Below, piece after piece: positions 10,801 through 19,800 of a stretch of 63,137 nt of DNA. Location: assembly GCA_015229005.1 (NCBI GenBank), contig JADGCL010000007.1:1-63137 (forward strand). Direction: 5' to 3'. The stretch comes from Magnetococcales bacterium. Its GTDB lineage: Bacteria > Pseudomonadota > Magnetococcia > Magnetococcales > JADGCL01. The notes under the pieces are model-generated. The model was not told where the DNA came from and made no database searches. It worked only from the letters and a program-made list of their open reading frames with translations. A program made the translations under genes and the position numbers. The stretch's first letter is position 1. Every line of letters starts with the position of its first letter.

Positions 10801-13800
10801 CGATCCAGGCAGGCAGGGCAGTGCCATCAGCACGGGTGGCGCTGAAGGTGAGAAGATCCCCAGGATCCGTCTCCTGGAAGGCCGAGGCCTCGATCTGGAA
10901 GCGAAAAGTCCCCTGATCGGTGGAGAGGGTACGATCCGCCAGGGGGGTCACGAGGAGGGGGGCATCGGCGGTGTTGTCGACACCGATGCGAAAGCTCAGG
11001 GCCGCCTGTTTGCCGCCAGGATCGGTGGCGCTGACCTTGACGGTCGTGCCGGTCGCGGCCGACCGGTTGTCGGGGGTCCCCGAGAAGGTGCCGCTCTGGG
11101 CATCGAAGGTGAGCCACGCAGGGAGATTGGTGGCGGTCAGGGTCAGGGGATCGCCATCGGCATCGGTGAAGCTCCCGGTCGGGAGCCGGTAGAGAAAGAG
11201 CCTGTCCTCGGTGGCGGTCTGGTCGGCGACGGCGGCGGCCTCCGGCGCGTGATTGGGATCGACGAGCGTCAAGGTGACTGCCTGGCTCGCCTTCGCCCCC
11301 GCCGCATCGGTCGCGGTCAGGGTGACGGCGAGGGTCCCGGGGAGGCCCGCCGGCGTCCCCCGGAAGGTGTGGGTATCGGCGTCGAAGGCGAGCCACGCCG
11401 GCAGCGCCGCGCCGTTGGCCAGGGTCGCCCCATAGGTCAACCGGTCGCCGGCATCGACCTCCTGGAAGAGGGTGGTCGGCGTCGTCCACTCGAAGCGCCG
11501 ACCAAGATCGAGCTGCTGCGCCGCCGCCGTGCCGATGGAGAGGGGGGCGTCATTGACGTTGGCCACCGCCAGGGTAAAACTCCCCGTCGCCGTCGCCCCT
11601 GCCTGATCCCGGGCGGTGATCTTGATGCCAAGGCTCCCCACCTCGGCATTGCCCGGAGTCCCGGAGAGGGTTCGGGTCGAGGCATCGAAGGCGAGCCATC
11701 CCGGGAGCGCCCCCCCGACACCGCTGGCTTCAAGGGAAAGCGTCGTCCCCGGATCCGGATCGGAAAAGACCCCGGCATCGAGGGTCAGGGCAAAACGCCG
11801 ATCCTCCACCAGGGCAACCTCGGTCGGCAAGAGATCACTCCGGAGGAGAGGCGCGTGGTTGACCTCGGCGACGGCCAGGGAGAAAACGTCGCTGCTGGAG
11901 AGACCGCCGGCGTCGGTGGCCGTAACCCGCACGGTGACTCCCCCCCGATCGGCGATACCGGGGGTCCCGGTGAAGGTGGCCGTGGCGGCGTCGAAGGCGA
12001 GCCACGCCGGCAGGGCGGCTCCGTTCGCCCGGGTCGCCGTCAGGGTCAGCATCTCCCCCGGATCGGCGTCAACGAAACTCCCCGCCGGCAGCCGATAGCG
12101 GAAAGCGGCATCCTCGACAGCCACCTGGTCACTCAGGGAGACGGGGTGAAGCGGGGCATCGTTGACATTGACGACCGTCAGGGTAAAAGGCAGGGCGGTA
12201 CTCTTGCCGGAGCTGTCGGTCGCGGTCACCTTGAGGGAGACAACCCCGACCTCGGCGTTGGTCGGTCGCCCCGAAAGGAGGGCGGTGTCGGCATCGAAGG
12301 TGAGCCAGGAAGGGAGCCCCTCCCCCACCTCCAGGGGGGCAACCGCCAGGGCCACCTCCCCCCCCTCGGGATCTTCAAAGAGCCCACCCAGGGAGTGAAG
12401 CAGGAGGGTCTCCTCGGTCGCCACGGGATCGACGAAGGAGGCAACGAGGCGGGGCGCCAGATCGGGATCGACCACCCGCAGGGTGATGACCCCGGAGGCC
12501 GCCGCCCCGGCCCGATCGGTGGCAGTAACGGCGAGACTCAGCCCCCCGAGATCACCCACTCCCGGGGTCCCGGTGAAGGTACCGGAATCGGCATCGAAGG
12601 CGAGCCACCCCGGCAGCGCCCCTCCCACGACCGGCACGGCGGCGAATCGGAGCGCCTCACCCGGATCGGGGTCGACGAACATCCCCGCCGGCAGGCGAAA
12701 CTGAAAGGCCTCGTCGGGGATGGCGGTCAATTCGCCAGGAACCGTCCCCAGGACAGGGGAATCGTTGACGTTGGCGACGGTGAGGGTCACCACCCGCGCC
12801 ACCGGCTCCGCATCCCCCTCGCGAGCGGTCAGGCGGATGGCGGTGACCCCGACCTCGGCGTTGCCGGCGGTACCGGAAAAGGTCGCGGTCTCGGCATCGA
12901 AGGTGAGCCAGCCGGGGAGCGCCCCGCCGGCGAGATTGGTGGCCGTGAGCTGCGGGCGACTCATCCCCTCGAAGAGGTCACCCACATCCAGGGTGTGGAC
13001 AAAAGGCCGGTCCTCGAGGGCGGTGGGGTTGGCGGGAGAGGTCGAGAGGCGCCCCTCCCCGGTGGTGGTCGCGATCCGCTCCAGGGTGTTCCGGAAATGG
13101 TCCCAGGCCGCCTCGACACCGACCAGGCTCACCTGGCCCGTCGCCAGTTCGAGATAGTTCCCGAGAGCGGCATCGGCGGCAAAGGCGCCGATATCGCGAT
13201 TGAAATCCAGGGAGACCCCCTCGGCGGCGAGACGGGCCGCCTCGGTGATGGCGATCCCGTTGTCGGGATTGCCGTCGGCGTCCAGGGTCTGGAGGAAACG
13301 CAGGATATTGGTGGTGGTGGCCCAATCACCATGACCGGCAAGCTCCAGGGGAGTGAGAGTCTCCCCCGCCACCGTCTCACCGAGGAGGATGTCGCCGATC
13401 GAAAAGGCAACCCTCTCCCCCGGCAAAAAGTGAAACTCCCCCCCCTCCCCGGTCTCCCCGGAGTGGGTGGCGGTGGCGTAGTGGACCCCGGCCACCTCAC
13501 TGTCGAGGAGGGCCCCGGTCCGGCTCGCCACCACCCGCAGGGTAAAGAGATCCGCCACCACCCCCCCGGCGGCGTCGGTGGCAGTGACCTTCACATAGGT
13601 CGTCCCCAGATCGGCCGCAGTCGGCAAACCGCTGAAGCGACCAGAAGCGGCATCGAAACTGAGCCAGGAGGGAAGCGCCGCGCCAGGGGTCAGATTCGTC
13701 GCCGTCAGGGTAAGATGGTCACCCACATCCCGGTCGTTGAAGGTGTTCCCGGGCAGGGTGAAGAGAAAGGCGCGGTCGGCAAGGGCCTCCTGGTCGCGGA

Positions 13801-16800
13801 TGGCCAGTCCCAGGGTCGGCAGATCATTGGTGTTGGCGACCGTCAGGGTGAAAAGATCGGCGACGCTGTCACCGGCGGCATCGGTCGCGGTAACCTGCAA
13901 CTCCACGGTGGCGACATCGGCGTTTTGGGGTGTGCCGCTGAAGGTGCGGGTGTCGGCATCGAAGGTCAACCAGGCGGGGAGCGCCGGGTCGTCCCCGACA
14001 CGGCTGGCGGTAAGCGTCAGGACCTCGTCCGGCGAGAGATCGGCAAAGGTGGCCTCGGGGACCCTGAAGAGAAAAGGACTCCTCTCCGTCGCCACCTGAT
14101 CGGCCAGCGCCACCGCCACCGTCGGCGCCGCATTGGGCTCATAGACAGTGAGAGTGAAGGTGTCCGCCGCCACCATTCCGGCAGGATCGGTGGCCGTCAC
14201 CTTGAGGTTGAGAACCCCCCGATCACCCGACCCCGGGGTCCCCGAGAGGGTGAGAGTCGCCGCATCGAAACGCAACCACGCAGGCAGCGGTGTCGCCCCA
14301 TCGAGATCACGCACGGTCCAGATCAGCGGGTCCCCATCGGCATCTCCAAAACTCGCCGCAGGCAGGGTCACATTGAAGAGGCGATCCTGATAGGCCCGGC
14401 GATCGGCAAGGGAGTGGAGAAGCTCCGGGGCATCGTTGACATTGGCGACCTCGATGGAAAAGGCGCTCGCGGCCACAGCCCCGTCGGGATCGGTGGCACT
14501 GACCCGGAGGGTGACCCGCCCGGTGTCGCCGTTGCCTGGTGTCCCGGAGAACATCCCGGTCTGAGGGTCGAAGGTCAACCAGGAGGGGAGATCCCCCCCA
14601 TCCAGGGTCCGGACGGCGAGGGTGAGTTGCCCGGCAGCGGCATCGGCGTCGGTGAAAGTGGTCGCAGGGAGATGAAAGGCAAACGGGGTCTCTTCGTGCG
14701 CCTCCTGATCGGCGATGGCGGCGGCCACCGGAGCCTCGTTGGGGGGGGTGACCACCAGACGAAAACCATAGGCTGCTTGAGCCGCAGCGCCGTCACGGGC
14801 GGTGATGCGCAGATCGAAGGTGCCCGTGGCGGTCGGCGTCCCGCTCAGAATCCCGGTGGCCGGATCGAAACCGAGCCAGACCGGCAGGGAGGCGCCGCCG
14901 CTTTGATGCGCGGCAAAGGTCAGAAGATCACCGATATCATCATCGACGAAGTGCCCCCTCCCGGCGACCAGGGAGAACGCCGTCCCTGTGACAAGACGCT
15001 GATCCGCCAGGGGAGAGACGACCGTCGGGGCATCGTTGCTGTTGTCCACCCGGACCACCACCTCGGTCGAGGCGCTCGCCCCGCGAAGGTCACGAGCCGT
15101 AACGCGAACGGCGAGAGTGCCGACATCACCATTGCCGGGCCTGCCGCTCAAGGAGAGGGTCGCCGGGTCGAAGTGGAGCCACGTCGGCAGGGCCGAGCCA
15201 TCGGTCCGGGTGGCGGTATAGGTCAGACGATCATCGGGATCGACATCCTGAAAGAGCGCAGTCGGCAGGAGACCGAGAAAGGCCGCATCCTCGGTCGCGC
15301 TCCAGTTCACCAGACTCTGCGACGCCGTCGGCGCGTGGTTGGGATGGGTGACCGTGAGATTGAAAAGGGCCGAGCCCTGGGCCCCGGCAGCATCGAAGGC
15401 GGTGACCTTGATCGCCAGGCTCCCCCCGTCCGCAACCTGGGGATCCCGGAGGCTATGGAAACGACCGGTGGCGGTATCGAACCCGAGCCAGTCGGGCAGG
15501 GGAGCCCCCGCGCCGCCGGCCAGGACGGCGGTATAACGCAACGGTTCGCCATCGGGATCGAAGAAGGTGGCCGCCGGCAACGTCCAGGCGAAGGGGGTGG
15601 CGTAATCGGCGTACTGCGCCTCGATGGGGGTCTGCAACCAGGGTGCATCGTTGACGTTCGCCACCGTCAGGGTAAAACCACTCTCGACCTCCGCGCCGCG
15701 ACTGTCCCGGGCGAGCAGGCGAATCCCCAGGGAGCCGACCTCGGCATCCCCGGGCCGACCGAAGAAGGTCCCGGTCGCGGCATCGAAAAGAAGCCAGTCG
15801 GGAAGGGCCACGCCCCCGGCCAGGGAGGCGGCAAGTTCCAGCCGGTCGTCGGCATCGCTGTCGGCGAATGTCGCCGCCGGCAGGGTGAAGAGGAAGACCT
15901 GATCCTCGGCAATCTCCTGGTCGGTTGGTGCCTGGACCACGGTGGGGGCATGGTTCCGGGGCAGGACCTCGAGGACGAAGAGATCCGAGGCCCCGGCCCC
16001 GGCAATATCACGGGCCTGGATCTTGATCGCCAGCGGCCCGGCCTCGCCCCCCCCGGAAATGCTGAAGAAGGTCGCCGTGACCGGGTCGAACTGCAACCAG
16101 GCCGGCAGCGGGGCGCCATTGGCGAGGGTTGCCGCAAGGGTGAGAACATCGCCGGCATCGGCATCGGCAAAGAGGGTCGCAGGCAGGGTGAAAGCGAAAT
16201 CATCCCCCTGCTCCACGACCCGATCGAGGGCCTCCCCAACCAGGCGCGGGGCATCGTTGACGTTGGCCACCCCCAGGGAAAAATGGCCACTCGCCTGCCC
16301 GCCACGCCCATCGCTCGCCACCACCTTGACGGCGAGGGCGCCCACCTCGGCATTGCCCGGGAGTCCGGAAAAGGTGCGGGTGGCGCCGTCGAAGGTCAAC
16401 CACGAGGGAAGCGCCCCGCCGGTATCGAGACGAACCGCCGCGTAGCCCAGGGTGTCGCCCTCGTCCCCATCCACGAAGACACCGGCGGGGAGAGTGAAGA
16501 AAAAAGCCGCGTCCTCGCTCACCAGCCGGTCGGGGAGGAGCGCCGGGACCAACACCGGCGCGTGGTTCTCATGGGTGACGGAAAGAACGAAGACTTCCGC
16601 AACCCGCGCCCCGGCCTGGTCTGCCGCAGTCACCGTGATACCATAGCTGCCCAGCGCCTCTGCCTGCGGCAGGGCAGTGAAGGTGGCGGTCGCGGCATCG
16701 AAGGCGAGCCACGCCGGCAAGGGCTCCCCACCCACCAGGGCGGCGGCAAGGGTCAGGGTATCGCCGACATCGGGATCGCGGAAAGTCGCGACAGGTACCT

Positions 16801-19800
16801 GCCACGAAAGGGGTTCCTCCAACACCGCGAAAAGATCCGGGATCGCCCGGGCCACCTCGGGGGCATCGTTGGCGTTCGCCACCGTCAGGGAAAAACTCTC
16901 CGACACCCAGGCGCCGCGGCTGTCGGTGGCCGTCAGTTTGACCGCCACCGTCCCGACCTCGGCGTTCCCGGGGGTACCGAAGAAAAACCGGGTCTCGGGG
17001 TCGAAACCGAGCCACGCCGGCAGGGGCGCATTCCCCGCCAGGAGGGCCGCATAGTTCAGGCGATCACCAGGATCGGGGTCCCGGAAAGTCGCCGCATCTA
17101 CCTGGTAGAGAAACGCCTCCCCCTGCGAAATCGTCAGATCCGGGAGCGGAACCGCCACTTCCGGCGCCGCATTGGGAGGAGTCACCAGAAGAAGGAAGGT
17201 GTCCGCCGCCTCGGCGCCGGCGAGATCCGTGGCCGTTACCTTGAGGTTCAGCAACGTACCGACATCGGCAGCACCGGGCGTGCCGGTAAGCAGTCCACTC
17301 CCGGCATCGAATCGAAGCCAGCCCGGCAGCGGCGTCCCATCCGCCAGGGTGAGCCCCAGGGAGAGAAGATCCCCCGGATCGACCTCGACGAAGGCCGCCG
17401 CCAGAGAGAAACTGAAGGGGCGATCCTGGGTGGCAAAGGCATTGTCGACCGCTTCGACAAGGCGGGGCTGGTCATTGACATTCGTGACCGTAAGCGAAAA
17501 AAGCGTCGCCGCCTCGGCCCCCAGGGGATCCCGGGCCGTCAAACGCACCGCCAGCGTCCCCAGATCGGGATCATCCGGGGTCCCGGAAAAGCTCAGGGAA
17601 GCGGCATCGAAATGGAGCCACGCCGGCAAAGGCGAACCATCGGGCCGGTCGGCCCCAAGGGTGAGGCTCTGCCCAGGATCGCCGTCGACGAAGGTGTCGG
17701 ACGGGAGTTGCCAGGCAAAAACCGACCCCTCCGCCAGACTCCGATCGGCCAGGCTTCTCGAAAGGGTCGGCGCCCGATTCGTCGGCGAGAGCGTCAGGGT
17801 GAAATCGACCGCGGCGCCCAGCCCCCCCGGATCCGTCGCGGTGACACGAATCGGGAGCGTCGTCGCGGGGGCGTTGGGCGGCGTCCCGGTGAGACTCAGG
17901 GTATCGGCATCGAAGGCCAGCCAGGCCGGCAGAGGGTCGCCTGCAGCGGTCGTGATCGCCCAGGAGAGTTCGGCGGCAGCGTCGTCCGGGTCATCGAAGA
18001 GGCCCGCCGGCAGGGAGAGAGAAAAGGGAACAGTGCCGGTCGCGACCTGGGGGACGATGGACGCGACCGCAAGGGGGGCGTCGTTGACGTCCGCCACCGT
18101 CAAGGAAAAAGAATTGGTCGTCGCCGCCCCCCACGAGTCGGTGGCGGTGACGACGATCGGAAGAAGCCCGGTGTCACCATTGCCCGGGGTACCGGAGAAG
18201 GTCGCCGTCGCCGCCGTAAAGGTAAGCCAGGCCGGCAACTCCCCCCCGCCAGGCAGGGTCGCGACCAGACTCCACGAATCACCAGGATCGGTGAAGGCCC
18301 CCGGCGGGAGGGTGAAGGCAAAGGGCTGATCCTCGGTCGCCGTCGGCGCCGAGATGGCGCCGGCGACGGGAGCGGTGTTGGGCAGTCGCCCGACGATGGT
18401 GAAATCGGTCGTGGCGAAGGCCCCGGCGGCATCGGTCACCCGAAGACGCACCGCCAGCGTCTGGTCAAGGAAGGAGGCCGGGGCGACCCCCGAAAAGGTC
18501 CGGCTCTCCGCGTCGAAAAGGAGCCACGACGGAAGCGCCTCGCCGCTCGTGAGGGTCGCCGTCAGGGTAAGGGCGTCACCGGTCGCCATCGCCACATCGG
18601 CATCGACAACCCCCCCCTCCGGCAACCGCAACTCGAAGGGGCGCCCCACCTGGGCGCCCGGACTCACCAGGGGAGCGACGAACCCCGGGGCATCGTTGAC
18701 GTTGTCGACAGCGAGTTCCAAAAGGGCCGTCGAGGTCTGGCCGACCAGATTGGTGGCCGTGAGGCGAAGCAGGTGACTCCCGACCTCGTAGGCCCCCGGG
18801 GTCCCGGAAAAGAGCAGAGATTCCGGCGAGAAGGCGAGCCAAACCGGCAGGGCGTCGCCATTGGCCAGGGTGGCAGCGAAAGTCAGGGGATCGCCGTTGG
18901 GATCAACGAAGAGGGCCTGGGGCAGATCGTGCCGAAATTCCTCCCCCTGACGTGCCGACAACAGCAGGACGTCACTCGCCGGCGGCGTCAGACCTGCCTC
19001 CAAGGTGCGCTCGAAATGGTCGCGGACGACCTCTTCCGACAATAGTTCGGCAATCCCCTCCTCGGCCAGGAGAGCCGTGATCCCGGCGTCCCGGGCAAAA
19101 AGCTCCGGGGAGAGACCCAGATCGACCGTGAGGTCATCGGCCCGACCCGCCGTCCCGGCGGCGATGACGATGCCGTTGTCGGGATTGCCGTCGCTGTCGA
19201 GGGTCTGGAGGAGACGGAGGATATTGGTCACCCGGTCCTGATCGGCGACCCCCGCCTCGTCCCGGGAGATCTCGTTCGGGGTCAGCATCAGCGCCTGACC
19301 GCCGCCGGTGGAGGTATCGGTCTCACCGAGGAGAAGATTGCCCAGGGAGAAGCTGACCTTCTCCCCGGGCCGGTAGAAGAACCCTCCCCGGCTGTCGGTG
19401 GTGCCGGTCAACCCGCCCGAGCGATAGGTGATCCCCGCCACGGCGCTGTCGACGAAATAGCCCTGTTCCACCAGGGCGAAGGGGGCATCGGCGGGCCGCA
19501 GGAGGACCAGGAAGCTGTCCGCCACCCGGGCGCCAGCGCGGTCGGTGGCGGTAACCTGGATGTCGTAGCTGCCGGCGCTGGCCGGATCGGCGCCGTTGGC
19601 GGTGAAGGTCCCGGTCGCGGCCTCGAACTGCAACCAGGACGGGAGCGCCTGAAGAGTTCCCGAACCACTGCGGAGATTGGCCTGGAGAACCAGACCCTCC
19701 TGCGCATCGTAGGAAAGATCGGGGTCTCCGAAGGTGCCGTTCGGGACCTGGAACGAGAAGGTCCGACCGTCGGTCAGCTGCGGCAGGTAGACCCCTCCCA

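Noticed and set aside
10739-19045. Plus-strand open frame of 2,768 codons
   Set aside because: It is the antisense of the Ig-repeat array; it is Arg/Gly/Pro-rich without domains and stays open only because GC-rich repeats lack stops on that strand.
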